48,773 bases of DNA from Promethearchaeota archaeon (GCA_016839745.1 JAEOTS010000026.1:1-48773), one strand, 5' to 3'; shown: positions 34,175-43,015, counted from the stretch's first letter. Numbers and translations: made by a program. The notes: generated by a model from the sequence alone, not told the origin.

Positions 34175-34867
34175 TTAAATATTTACAATGGAATTATCGA
34201 GTATATCTTCGTTTGACGGTGCTTTACCATCTCCGTAAATGTGATAGAGTACTGTTCTGCGAGCACACTCGTGAAAACTACGGTAAATCTCCTTTTCTTG
34301 CTCATATAGCGCACATGAGGTGTATATTAAAGGATTCCAAATGTATAATTTATTATCTGGTTCGTACCATAATTTTTCATCTTTTAATACGATCTTGAAA
34401 TCCTCCACAGCTATAACATCATCAAGATCTTGTTTATTTAACATGACAATCAAAGGAATTTCGTTGATTAATCGATTTCTTGCCATGTTCTTTAATTCTA
34501 ACAAAGATTCAACATTATCCTCTAGAAAGAAAGTTTGCGAATCTATAACTAAAATAACTGCGTCAGTTTGATCATCAGTCTTATCAAAAATCTTTCTTCT
34601 TAAAGGAGAGAATCCCTTTTGGCCCGCAACAGTATAAACGCGGTAATAAACTTTTTTTTGCTTGGTAGATTGAAAAAGACCACGATCGAAATATAATGTG
34701 GCACCGCTATCCTTTTCGATTATTTGTAGTTCACCAATCGGAATAATATCTTTTTTATTTTCCTTGGTTATTCTATATAAAGTTTTTAAAATGGTAGTTT
34801 TTCCAGAACCACCCATACCCCAATACACTATCTTCAAATAGACTTTCCCATCTTTATATAATACCAT
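34175..34867 (-). CDS. MglA/Arf-like small GTPase
   Basis: A 230-aa GTPase. P-loop GMGGSGKT at residues 17-24, switch-II region YTVAGQKGF in place of DxxGQ, NKQD (G4) in IVMLNKQDLDD and SCA as G5. The TVAGQ motif and the insert are typical of the MglA-related clade that combines with roadblock proteins. It is longer than Ras because of a C-terminal extension of about 30 residues. It probably binds and hydrolyses GTP as a molecular switch, perhaps with a roadblock partner such as the one at 19.6-20.4 kb. Start: ATG 34867. Confidence 0.87.
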   Translation of the reverse strand: MVLYKDGKVYLKIVYWGMGGSGKTTILKTLYRITKENKKDIIPIGELQIIEKDSGATLYFDRGLFQSTKQKKVYYRVYTVAGQKGFSPLRRKIFDKTDDQTDAVILVIDSQTFFLEDNVESLLELKNMARNRLINEIPLIVMLNKQDLDDVIAVEDFKIVLKDEKLWYEPDNKLYIWNPLIYTSCALYEQEKEIYRSFHECARRTVLYHIYGDGKAPSNEDILDNSIVNI

Positions 34868-35165
34868 TCAAAAATACTCCAAAAAAAATATTCTATACTG
34901 TTGATTTTTGCTTATATGCGTTTTCTTATAATATTTACTAGTGTAATTCATAAATTAATTTTATTCTTAATAAATATTAGTTCTAATCACCTTTAATCAA
35001 AAAAATTTACTTCAAAAGGTAATGTTGAAGGCTCTTTGGAAAAATTAATTGTGGTATTCTAATTTATTTTTATAATCAATAAATCTTATAATCACTAATA
35101 ATTATAATCAATTAATCTCTCTAAGAAACTGAAATATCCAATTAAAAACAATTAACATTTAAAAA
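34868..35165. other. Divergent intergenic region between the GTPase and HdrC genes
   Basis: About 300 bp of very AT-rich DNA. It must hold the promoters of both flanking genes. I see no convincing small gene, RNA gene or strong inverted repeat. Confidence 0.5.
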
Positions 35166-35699
35166 ATGGACGAACATACCGAACTAGATTGGAATTGGGA
35201 ATTTTACGAGGAACTCGTAGAAGATGTAGATGAAAATAAAAATATTATACAGTGTATTGCGTGTGGAAAGTGTGTTGGGGATTGTCCTGCAGCAAAAGTT
35301 TCTACTTTTAATAGCAGAAAAATAATCAAAAAGGTTCTTCGTGGAGATAAAAGCGTTTTAAAAGATTCAGATATTTGGCATTGCTACTTATGCGAACGAT
35401 GTAAGCGAGTATGTCCTAAAGAGAATATCAATATACCCATGCTTATTATAAATCTAAGGAACGAGTCTTTTAAAAGAGGTTATGGACCTCGTTATAATGA
35501 CTTAAGAAAATACGTTGAGATGTCAGAAAGATATCTAACGAGAGGGACAGTTTTAGAAGAACCGTTAGGAGAAGGTTTACCACAAGAACGAATCGACGAA
35601 TTAAACACTATATGCGACTTTGCACGTATAAAATATGTATTTAAAGCAAGTAAAGAGAAGCAGAAATCAAAAAGAAAGAAATCTGAAAGAAAATTATGA
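35166..35699 (+). CDS. hdrC: HdrC-like heterodisulfide reductase subunit C, two [4Fe-4S] clusters
   Basis: A 177-aa iron-sulfur protein with two ferredoxin-type motifs, CIACGKCVGDCPA near residues 35-47 and CYLCERCKRVCP near 77-88, as in HdrC of heterodisulfide reductases and in GlpC/SdhE-type partners. It would pass electrons to the HdrB-like protein encoded directly downstream, whose ATG overlaps this stop (ATGA at 35696-35699). HdrA and Mvh genes are not in the window, so the electron donor is unknown. Whether the substrate is CoM-S-S-CoB or another disulfide cannot be decided. Confidence 0.9.
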   Translation: MDEHTELDWNWEFYEELVEDVDENKNIIQCIACGKCVGDCPAAKVSTFNSRKIIKKVLRGDKSVLKDSDIWHCYLCERCKRVCPKENINIPMLIINLRNESFKRGYGPRYNDLRKYVEMSERYLTRGTVLEEPLGEGLPQERIDELNTICDFARIKYVFKASKEKQKSKRKKSERKL

Positions 35700-36709
35700 A
35701 TTTCAATAGCTTGGCTTTAGATTTACATGAAATAGAAAAGGATTACCCAGAAAATCCTTTAGATTATTTCAAAGACAAAAAATTATGCTTATTCAAAGCA
35801 TGTTTAGAAAAGTATTTCCCCGGCGTGAGATGGGGATTTCAAGATCTATTAGAAGAACTTCAGTTAGAATCAATTACATGCCTTAATCAATCATGTTGCA
35901 GTGGAACTTTTTTCCAGAGAAATCTCATCACTCGAGCTCAATTTTCTGCGATTAATGAAAGAAACCTTAGCGAAATGAATCAACAGGCAGATATCGCTTT
36001 TTTTAGTTGTAATGGATGCTATAATTCCCTTCTTAGAGGAAGAGATTTTCTAAAAAACCCTGAAGTAAGAGTAAAAACTCAGGATATATTAAATTCAATT
36101 AGTAAAAAAGTTGATGGGGAAAGATACCCCGGAATATACAATATTTTAGAAAATCCTAAGCTAAAACTGGTTCACGATTTGGATTTTTTGTATCTTATAC
36201 GGAACGAAGTTCTTAACACTTTAAAGTTCGACTTAAGGAACCTTAAAGTTGCTGTTCATTATGGCTGTCATTACTTAAATCTTTCCAGAGATAAAAAAAC
36301 GCTAGATAGCTACTTAGGAAGTAAGACCAAGCTTGAGGAGCTTATCGAGCTTTTTGGAGGGAATGCTGTAGATTACCAGGAAAGAGAAAACTGTTGTGGA
36401 TGGGGTGCTAGTCAACTATTAATTAATCCTCGAGAAGCTCTTAAAATAACTTACAACAAATTAAAAAGTGCAGAAAATGTGGGAGCGGATTTTCTTTTGA
36501 TGCCTTGCCCAACTTGTCTCTATACCTTAAGTAAACCAGAATATAGAGATAATATCGAAAAATGGTTCGGCGAAAAGCTAGAGATTCCAACAATTCATCT
36601 GAACGAATTAATCGCTATTCTTAGAGGGTGTGAAGAAGAACGCTGTATTTCTTTAACTAGAAAAACTCCTCGCCTTGAGGAAATTTTTGAGATTATAACT
36701 CAACAGTAG
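35696..36709 (+). CDS. hdrB: HdrB-like heterodisulfide reductase subunit B, CCG domains
   Basis: A 337-aa protein with two cysteine-rich CCG domains. The first has CLNQSCCSGTF and SCNGC, the second VHYGCHYLN, ENCCGWGAS and MPCPTC. In HdrB these bind two non-cubane [4Fe-4S] clusters that reduce disulfides. Both cluster sets look complete. The 4-base overlap with hdrC means strong translational coupling. It converges with the NIL-ferredoxin gene, whose stop is 26 bases after it, which places a disulfide-reductase pair next to a sulfur-transfer pathway. Confidence 0.9.
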   Translation: MNFNSLALDLHEIEKDYPENPLDYFKDKKLCLFKACLEKYFPGVRWGFQDLLEELQLESITCLNQSCCSGTFFQRNLITRAQFSAINERNLSEMNQQADIAFFSCNGCYNSLLRGRDFLKNPEVRVKTQDILNSISKKVDGERYPGIYNILENPKLKLVHDLDFLYLIRNEVLNTLKFDLRNLKVAVHYGCHYLNLSRDKKTLDSYLGSKTKLEELIELFGGNAVDYQERENCCGWGASQLLINPREALKITYNKLKSAENVGADFLLMPCPTCLYTLSKPEYRDNIEKWFGEKLEIPTIHLNELIAILRGCEEERCISLTRKTPRLEEIFEIITQQ

Positions 36710-36735
36710 TTAGAGAGAAAAAATAATAGCTTAAC

Positions 36736-37128
36736 TCACATTTCTTCAATTGCATACCGTGGACACGAATCTAAACATAACAAACATCCAATACACTTCT
36801 CATAGGAGAATTCTAATTTAAAATCGCCGTTGAAGTATAACGCTTCGGTAGGGCATAATGAAATGCAAGCTCCGCAATCTATACAGTTATCTAATACTAT
36901 CACACGCCCTTTCTTGTTAACAATTACATTATTTTCTTTCAATGATTCTGTTATCGTTTTGATTTTATCTTCAGGAACATCTAGCAATAAGTTTACTCCA
37001 TTTGATCCCGTCGAAAATTTTAGGATGTTGAATGTAATGTCATATTTTAAAATTTCATTAATAATCTTAGAATAGCTATTAATATCCCGAATGATGCCAA
37101 ATGGTAAAGTGCAATTTATTATAGTAAT
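36736..37128 (-). CDS. NIL-domain ferredoxin of the homocysteine-forming system, apparent ATT start
   Basis: A 130-aa protein if started at ATT 37128-37126. It has a NIL-like domain (about 1-75) and two [4Fe-4S] sites, CIDCGACISLCP and CIGCLLCLDSCP. The only canonical start in frame is an internal TTG at 36987, which would remove DITFNILKFSTGSNGVNLLL and destroy the NIL domain. With ATT the gene begins 1 base after the DUF39 stop, as expected for the coupled pair known from Methanosarcina (MA1821-MA1822). There the NIL-ferredoxin supplies electrons for making homocysteine from aspartate semialdehyde and sulfide. No ATG, GTG or TTG lies between the DUF39 stop region and 36987 in this frame. 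Confidence 0.88.
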   Translation of the reverse strand: MTIINCTLPFGIIRDINSYSKIINEILKYDITFNILKFSTGSNGVNLLLDVPEDKIKTITESLKENNVIVNKKGRVIVLDNCIDCGACISLCPTEALYFNGDFKLEFSYEKCIGCLLCLDSCPRYAIEEM

Positions 37129-37129
37129 T

Positions 37130-38629
37130 TCACATCAACTCCTCCGAAGTAATAATTCCTACTACTTTTTTTTGCTCGTCTACTACAGGCAAGGCGGATA
37201 TCTCGTTGGTTTTCATTCGTCTTGCTGCAACATCGAGTGGATCGTTATCTGAGGCTGTAATGACTCGAGTTGTAATAATTTCATCTAATCTATGCTTATC
37301 GTCAGCGATAGCTTTAGTAATATCAAAACTTGTCACAATTCCCCTTAACTTGCTTTCTCGGTCAATAATTACAATGTGATTTACATTATTCCTTACTATC
37401 TTTTCGGCTACAACCTTAATATGGCAGTCATCGTAGCATGTTTCAGCTTTTTTCTTTAAATCTTTTACGAATTTCAATTCTGATGTTATTTTCATTGGTT
37501 TGAACACTGTATCAGTGGGTAATGTTTCAGCTGGCGGATTTAGGAAAAATTTTCCCCCTTGAATCCATTCCTTTAGGGTCTCAGCAATCTTTTTCGCATG
37601 ATGAAATGACGACATAGGGGAACACTTTACTTTTTTACCGTTCAATTCAATGTTTCCACTTTTCATCTCTTCATAACTTACTTGCTTTAGTTTGGGGCGA
37701 TCTCGTCTCGGAACGCCGTAATCAACAACATCCGTCAGAAGATCCGCGTCAGATATAGCAGTTTTTCTCGCTAATCCCTCGTTTAATATTGGAATAGCTA
37801 TTCCTAACCCCACAAAAAGAGAGGTACCATATTTCTCGTAAGTTACACCTCTTAAATATTCTGGCGTCATTTGTTTCAAATCCCCTTTAACGAACAAAGT
37901 TCCAAATCTACTTCCAGGGCTATGTTGAGTACCTTCTCCAATGATGTATCCAATACCGCCTCCAAGGAAAATTCTGGTTCCAATACCAATAGTCTCATAA
38001 TCCGGATCATTGCTCAAAGGACTTAGCGCACCCGCGCCAGCAAAATGAGCATTGCCAAATTTTGGTAATAATTTGCCCATGTAAGTATACAGTGTTTTAT
38101 CTGAGCTATTCACTGCACATACATATCGTTGATATGCATTCCTTGGATTTAATAAAATTGCCTGATTTATCTCGTTAATAGTAAATTTTGTGTCCACTTC
38201 TGCCAAGGGATAGCAATCGGTCGTGTATGAATTTCCTCTTAATCTAATCTCCTTTCCTGAAACAAGATCTTCTATTACATGACCTCCACCGTATTCAAAT
38301 GGTCGTATATCTGCCATCCTGGTGCAGCCAATATAACAATCTACTGCTGCGTTCCCATGATATGCGTGAACATCGTTTAACCATAGATGCTCGAACTTAA
38401 TCGGAGGATCAGAGTGCCCAAAATTTAAAAATGCACCACTGGAACACATAGGTCCAAAAGTACCTGTAGTCACTACATCAATCTCTTCAGCAGCTATTTT
38501 TATCCCTCTTTCTTCCACAATTTTTATCATTTCTTCAGCAGTTACTATAACCGCACTACCCTTCTTAATTTTTTCGTTAATTTCACTATACGATTTAGTC
38601 AAATCATCACCAGTTTTCTTATTTCTCAA
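37130..38629 (-). CDS. DUF39 L-aspartate-semialdehyde sulfurtransferase with CBS pair
   Basis: A 499-aa protein. Residues about 25-375 are the DUF39 (COG1900) domain, with Cys62 in GPMCSSGAF and Cys139 in TTDCYPLAE, plus the Gly-rich GGGIGYIIGEGTQHSPGS region. The two cysteines lie 77 residues apart, as I recall for the functional pair of the Methanosarcina enzyme (from memory). Residues about 380-499 are two CBS domains, usual regulators that bind adenosyl ligands. The family turns L-aspartate semialdehyde into homocysteine with sulfur supplied by the cell, and the next gene is its NIL-ferredoxin partner. The start is TTG 38629, which I prefer because the next upstream codons are short and end in TAA. 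Confidence 0.9.
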   Translation of the reverse strand: MRNKKTGDDLTKSYSEINEKIKKGSAVIVTAEEMIKIVEERGIKIAAEEIDVVTTGTFGPMCSSGAFLNFGHSDPPIKFEHLWLNDVHAYHGNAAVDCYIGCTRMADIRPFEYGGGHVIEDLVSGKEIRLRGNSYTTDCYPLAEVDTKFTINEINQAILLNPRNAYQRYVCAVNSSDKTLYTYMGKLLPKFGNAHFAGAGALSPLSNDPDYETIGIGTRIFLGGGIGYIIGEGTQHSPGSRFGTLFVKGDLKQMTPEYLRGVTYEKYGTSLFVGLGIAIPILNEGLARKTAISDADLLTDVVDYGVPRRDRPKLKQVSYEEMKSGNIELNGKKVKCSPMSSFHHAKKIAETLKEWIQGGKFFLNPPAETLPTDTVFKPMKITSELKFVKDLKKKAETCYDDCHIKVVAEKIVRNNVNHIVIIDRESKLRGIVTSFDITKAIADDKHRLDEIITTRVITASDNDPLDVAARRMKTNEISALPVVDEQKKVVGIITSEELM

Positions 38630-38780
38630 CCAAAAGAATAAATTTGATTATATGGATTAATTATATGCTACTTATAAATATTGATGTCTAAAATATGCAT
38701 TTATAACATTTTTAATGCAAGAGAATAATAAAAGGTGTTTTAAACCCAATTTAATTTAGTTCAGAAGGATTATATAGAAT

Positions 38781-38803
38781 GTTGATTGCATAATGCAATC
38801 AAC
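38781..38803. promoter_or_regulatory. Perfect 23-bp dyad, operator-like
   Basis: Arms gttgattgcat and atgcaatcaac are perfect reverse complements around one A. It lies a few bases after a TATA-like element and overlaps the first leader copy, the position expected for a repressor or activator site. Two 11-bp arms at this exactness are unlikely by chance. Confidence 0.6.
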
Positions 38804-38836
38804 AAAGTTGAAATAACAATCAAAAAAAACAAATTG
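38797..38836 (+). repeat. Leader repeat, copy A
   Basis: It shares 20 identical bases (aatcaacaaagttgaaataa) with copy B and ends with the same acaaattg. No ATG follows it within 30 bp, unlike copy B, so it may be the leader of a deleted gene. Confidence 0.6.
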
Positions 38837-39153
38837 TCTTATCTGTAATAGTCCCCATATATTTAAATATGAGGTGTTGTGCAAAATTTTTATAACTAAA
38901 TTTCATAAATTTATATGAAAATTTTTATTAACTCACAAAAAACTATTCACTAAATCTTTTTGAACACAGAAATCATTTGCTTTATTTCAATTACATCTAT
39001 GTCTAAATTTTTTTACACAGTAAGATCACACTAAATGGGAAGGTTGCTCCACTCCTCTTTCCTACTTTTCATGTGAAATAGAAAATTTTAAATATTAGTA
39101 AATAGCCATTATAAAATATTCCCGAATAAAGTCTATTTGACTTTTTGGAAATA

Positions 39154-39196
39154 CGCGAACCATTCTCAAATGTTGTAAAACACTGAGAATTTCGCG
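39154..39196 (+). promoter_or_regulatory. Stem-loop upstream of the protease
   Basis: Arms CGCGAA-cc-ATTCTCA and TGAGAAT-TTCGCG pair over 13 bp with a CC bulge and a 15-base loop. It lies 81 bp before the protease ATG and could act as a regulator-binding dyad or as an RNA hairpin in the leader. Confidence 0.6.
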
Positions 39197-39225
39197 AATT
39201 ATACAAAAACTAACTTTATATTATA

Positions 39226-39264
39226 AATCAACAAAGTTGAAATAAAAAAATAAAAAACAAATTG
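39226..39264 (+). repeat. Leader repeat, copy B, directly before the protease start
   Basis: Second copy of the leader sequence, 430 bp after copy A. It is followed by GGAGAAAAATAAAA and the ATG of the protease at 39278, so the repeated element contains the untranslated leader next to the ribosome site. Confidence 0.6.
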
Positions 39265-39277
39265 GAGAAAAATAAAA

Positions 39278-41413
39278 ATGAAAAATAAAACAATAGCGAT
39301 TACTATAATAGCGTTGTTATCTCTAAGTTCTTTTGGGCTACTATTCACTTCACTTTTAACTCCAGCAACAGCTGCACCCTATAATTTTTTTGCTGATGGA
39401 CCATTAGCAATGGATGCCTCTCCTGAAATGTTGGGTGAAAAAGAAGTAGCGATTCGTGAATATGCCGCAGAAGTAGGAGCCGCAATAGCAACCCAAGCTT
39501 CACCAATGGGTGACCCTGCTACTATCGGTGAGGAGTTAGTTATTACTGTTTCTGATAGTGGGTTGAATATTGATTATGATGAGACTTTTGTAGTTGTCTT
39601 GGATGGTCTTCACGGCATTATTTGTATAGAAAAAGCAGCTTACGACAGCTTTGATGGTACAACTTATTATTTTCCAAATCCTAATGGCGATGATAGTGAA
39701 CCTTGGCTACGAACACAAGACTTAATTACCCATGACCAGTTAGTCTATATGTTAAACGAATTCGACACTAATATCTACCCAACTGATACTGCTATCTATG
39801 GTGAACCCTTACCTCGTGGTGATGAGGGTCAGAAATGTTGGGTTCTTATCCATAACATTCGTGATGTGGCATATTATGATCCTACAGCAGAAATGTATAT
39901 AGCAGGTTATTTCTCAGCAAGTGAGGATGCGGAGAACAACAAAAATATGTTTCATATGGACTCTTATGATTGGATAAACAGAGCTGGCCCAGATGGAGGG
40001 CGTCCTTATTTGTATGAAGGTACTTTTGCTCACGAGTTCGAGCACTTAATCCATTTTGACCAAGATCCTGACGAACCTTCATGGGTTGACGAAGGATTAG
40101 CTGATTTAGCTGCCTTTTTATGTGGTTATGGTCATCCAGACGGTCATCTTATGTATTACATGGCATTTCACCCATTTACATCTCTTACCTTCTGGGGTAA
40201 TTCATTAGAAGATTACGGTTGTGCTCATCTCTTTGCACTCTATCTATATGAAAAGTTTGGCGGAGCAGATTTTATTACGGATTTAGTTCAGGAGCAGGCT
40301 AATGGTATCGAGGGTATTGTAAAAACTCTAAGGAAACATGGCATTTGGTATCCTTTTGATTGGATTTTTGATTGGTGGACCGTTGCTAACTATTTAGATG
40401 ACACATCTATATATGGAGGTATATATGGCTACGATCTCATAGATATAGGAAGCGCTGATACAAGGGGTTGGACAATTGACTATGCGTTATGGGGATATTG
40501 GGGTGAACCTATTTTTGGTGGAAATTGGGAGATAGATGTAAGCTGGTGGTGGGGTAATCCACAACCTTATACTCCACATTATTACCGATTTACCACGGAT
40601 GCAAGATCTGAGATGTATATTGATGGCACGGATTTTGCTGGAACAACTGCTTATAGTGGAACTTATGAATGGTATTCCGACGCTCTGGCTTGGTCGTGGC
40701 GTAGCTTCTACCAAACTTTCGCTATCCCTGCCGGTGGCGCAACTCTCGATTTCATGACATATTATGAGATAGAAGGTGATTGGGATTATGGTTACGTAGA
40801 AGTGTATGACCAGGATACTGATGAATGGTATACGTTAGACGCTGCAGGTACCGTAGATTATGTGGCTCATGCTCAAGACAATCCTAATACACCTGATGGA
40901 CGTGAACCTTCAGCTTACGAAACTGCTGGACGTTGGCACGCTTTTACTGGAGAAAGTGGTGGATGGATTCCTGTTTCTATGGATCTCACTCCTTTTGCTG
41001 GACACGATATTGATATTTACTTTACTCTGTGGCAAGATGGTGCCTTTACCCTTCAAAATATGTATGTAGACGATATCTCAATTCCAGAAATAGCATTTTC
41101 TGACGATGTAGAAGCTGGTGAAGATGGTTGGACTACTACGGGATGGTATGTGACCGATGGCATTCAAGATAATGATTTTGAAGTCACAATATTAGGCCTT
41201 AATTATCCAATTACAGATCCAGAAGTACCCATAGGATTTAGATGGGCCAGGAAAATATATGTTTCGCCTGGTACTCAAAGTGGAAGTTACACGCTAAGTA
41301 CTTCCTACCCAGATCAGGTCTATTTAGGTATCGTTACTAACCGTGCTAATCACATCTTACCATCTGGTTATGTTGTAGGAGTTATGCCTAAGTCCTTTGT
41401 ATGGTATATGTAA
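39278..41413 (+). CDS. Secreted zinc metalloprotease, M6/immune-inhibitor A-like
   Basis: A 711-aa exported protein. Residues 1-33 are a signal peptide ending near TPATAA. The catalytic domain contains HEFEH (H252, E253, H256) followed 16 residues later by E272 in WVDEGLADL, the pattern of gluzincin-type HExxH plus Glu proteases. The C-terminal half (about 400-690) is rich in Trp, Tyr and Asp and shows MAM/beta-sandwich-like segments (YVEVYDQDTDEWY, VDDISIPEIAFSDDVE, DGWTTTGWYV) like those in M6 immune inhibitor A proteins. There is no LPxTG or C-terminal membrane anchor. Codon use is a little richer in G+C than its neighbours. GGAG lies 10 bases before the ATG. It probably digests extracellular protein. 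Confidence 0.9.
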   Translation: MKNKTIAITIIALLSLSSFGLLFTSLLTPATAAPYNFFADGPLAMDASPEMLGEKEVAIREYAAEVGAAIATQASPMGDPATIGEELVITVSDSGLNIDYDETFVVVLDGLHGIICIEKAAYDSFDGTTYYFPNPNGDDSEPWLRTQDLITHDQLVYMLNEFDTNIYPTDTAIYGEPLPRGDEGQKCWVLIHNIRDVAYYDPTAEMYIAGYFSASEDAENNKNMFHMDSYDWINRAGPDGGRPYLYEGTFAHEFEHLIHFDQDPDEPSWVDEGLADLAAFLCGYGHPDGHLMYYMAFHPFTSLTFWGNSLEDYGCAHLFALYLYEKFGGADFITDLVQEQANGIEGIVKTLRKHGIWYPFDWIFDWWTVANYLDDTSIYGGIYGYDLIDIGSADTRGWTIDYALWGYWGEPIFGGNWEIDVSWWWGNPQPYTPHYYRFTTDARSEMYIDGTDFAGTTAYSGTYEWYSDALAWSWRSFYQTFAIPAGGATLDFMTYYEIEGDWDYGYVEVYDQDTDEWYTLDAAGTVDYVAHAQDNPNTPDGREPSAYETAGRWHAFTGESGGWIPVSMDLTPFAGHDIDIYFTLWQDGAFTLQNMYVDDISIPEIAFSDDVEAGEDGWTTTGWYVTDGIQDNDFEVTILGLNYPITDPEVPIGFRWARKIYVSPGTQSGSYTLSTSYPDQVYLGIVTNRANHILPSGYVVGVMPKSFVWYM

Positions 41414-41630
41414 TAATAAAAATTTTTAAATTCCTTTTTTTTTTAATGTTCTTTATTTCCAGTAAATATTAAAGGAATAAATCTAATCCTTCTCAGTATT
41501 AGATACTATAAAATTGTTCAAAATATATCTAATTTGAACTATTAAACTTTTTTAAGTATAAGACTTTTGAATAATAATAATTTTAATAAAACAATTTTCT
41601 TCTCAAGAATTTCAATATATCGCGTTTTCT

Positions 41631-42575
41631 ATGGAGACTAAAACCAAAAAAAATTATAGAATCAACCCCAAAACAATTGCAAATATTCTATTGGTGTTAA
41701 CTACACTTTTGTGGGGCACGTCGTTCATAATAACTAAAAATCTCACTCAAGAAGTTCCCATTTTCTTATACCTCGGGATAAGGTTTTCAATAGCGATTAT
41801 TGGATTTATTCCGTATTTTATACATATAAAAAGAATAAATAAAAAAATTCTCTTATTTGGAACCTTGACGGGATTAATGTACTACAGTGCGATCGTTTTT
41901 CAAACTCTCGGTATTCAAACAACTACGGCGGGTAAAGCGGCGTTTATTACGGGGTTAAGTACTATTATGGTACCTTTTATCACTTGGTTAGGTTTTAGAA
42001 AAGTCATCAAGAAGAGAGTATGGCTCGCTGTAATCATTTCTATAAGTGGAATGGTGTTTCTGTCGTTAGAAGGAGAGTCAAATATCATAATAGGAGATTT
42101 TCTAGTCCTTCTTTGTGCTGTGTTATACGCCTTTTTTATCGTATTAAACGATAGATATGTTCGAATAGTAGATGTATATCTTTATTCCGCGGTTCAATTA
42201 ATTACAATTAGCGTTCTTAGTTTTGGGGGCGCATTTTTGCTTAATGAAACGTATGATCTGATGAATGTTAGTTTACCCTTTTGGTTAATATTTATTTATA
42301 TGGGTTTAGTAGTTACTACTGGAACCTTTATTTTTCAAAATTGGAGCCAACAACATCAGGGGTCAACTCAAACGGCTATTATTTTTACTTTAGAACCTGT
42401 ATTTGCTGTAATCTTTGCGTCCTTCATCATTGGTGATGAAACTATGACATGGTTAGGTTGGTTAGGCTGTGCGTTAATTTTTATTGCAATCTTAATTACA
42501 GTACTGAAAAATAGTGAGAATAACAATAGTAAAAACAATAACTCTGGGATTCAACTAGATGGACTTCAAGAGTAA
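41631..42575 (+). CDS. EamA/DMT-family transporter
   Basis: A 314-aa membrane protein with ten hydrophobic helices, built of two EamA halves. Signatures include LLWGTSFIITKNL at the start of the first half and the ITGLSTIMVPF and SLEGESN segments. In the second half the helices read ALYAFFIVLNDRYV and TAIIFTLEPVFAVIFASFI, both usual in drug/metabolite transporters. The substrate is unknown. The short C-terminal tail is rich in Asn and Ser. Start: ATG 41631. Confidence 0.9.
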   Translation: METKTKKNYRINPKTIANILLVLTTLLWGTSFIITKNLTQEVPIFLYLGIRFSIAIIGFIPYFIHIKRINKKILLFGTLTGLMYYSAIVFQTLGIQTTTAGKAAFITGLSTIMVPFITWLGFRKVIKKRVWLAVIISISGMVFLSLEGESNIIIGDFLVLLCAVLYAFFIVLNDRYVRIVDVYLYSAVQLITISVLSFGGAFLLNETYDLMNVSLPFWLIFIYMGLVVTTGTFIFQNWSQQHQGSTQTAIIFTLEPVFAVIFASFIIGDETMTWLGWLGCALIFIAILITVLKNSENNNSKNNNSGIQLDGLQE

Positions 42576-42752
42576 TCCCTCAGGGCGATTTTAAGTTAAA
42601 ATAATTTGCTACTTTGTTTTAAAATAAATTTATTAACCCTTACCCTATTATTTTAACAAAATTACAGTTTGTAATTTTTTTGTGTAAGAATATATTACTT
42701 AGAAGATTGAAGTTCTTTCAAAATTCTATTGTGGAGACGAGAGTGAATAATA

Positions 42753-42905
42753 GTGAAACTAGTAACTGAAAATTTAAGAGTTTGCGAAAAATGCGGAAAT
42801 GTTATGGTAAATAGAATCCTTAAGAGAGGCTCACATGGTAACTCTGGCAAACTAGAAAGAATCCTTCAGTGTATAGTATGTAGACATTGGAAATCAATTG
42901 ACTAA
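42753..42905 (+). CDS. Small zinc-ribbon protein
   Basis: A 50-aa open frame with CEKC (Cys11, Cys14) and CIVC (Cys40, Cys43), the ligand arrangement of a zinc ribbon. GTG 42753 is the only canonical start after the preceding stop, with GAGTG nine bases upstream as a weak ribosome site. Small zinc ribbons of this kind are common in archaea as nucleic-acid-binding proteins. It lies alone between the EamA and GPH transporter genes. Confidence 0.62.
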   Translation: MKLVTENLRVCEKCGNVMVNRILKRGSHGNSGKLERILQCIVCRHWKSID

Positions 42906-43015
42906 TCCTGCTTTTATTCTAATATCTAAAATCTAAGACAAATCTAATTTCCATTAACTCTTTTACTTGTTGTGATAAATAGAAACTTTAAATATCAATT
43001 AAACGAACATTGATT

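Larger units (their letters stand above)
38630..39277. other. 648-bp non-coding region upstream of the secreted protease
   Basis: No coding sequence is supported here. The region holds a TATA-like TTATATAGA near 38770, a perfect dyad at 38781-38803, a leader-like sequence repeated at 38797-38836 and 39226-39264, and a strong stem-loop at 39154-39196. The layout suggests a regulated promoter, perhaps with a lost gene between the two leader copies. Confidence 0.6.

Noticed and set aside
34213..34571. Open frames on the plus strand opposite the MglA-like GTPase
   Set aside because: They are overlapping shadow frames with no start signal and an improbable residue mix; the GTPase motifs on the minus strand explain the DNA.
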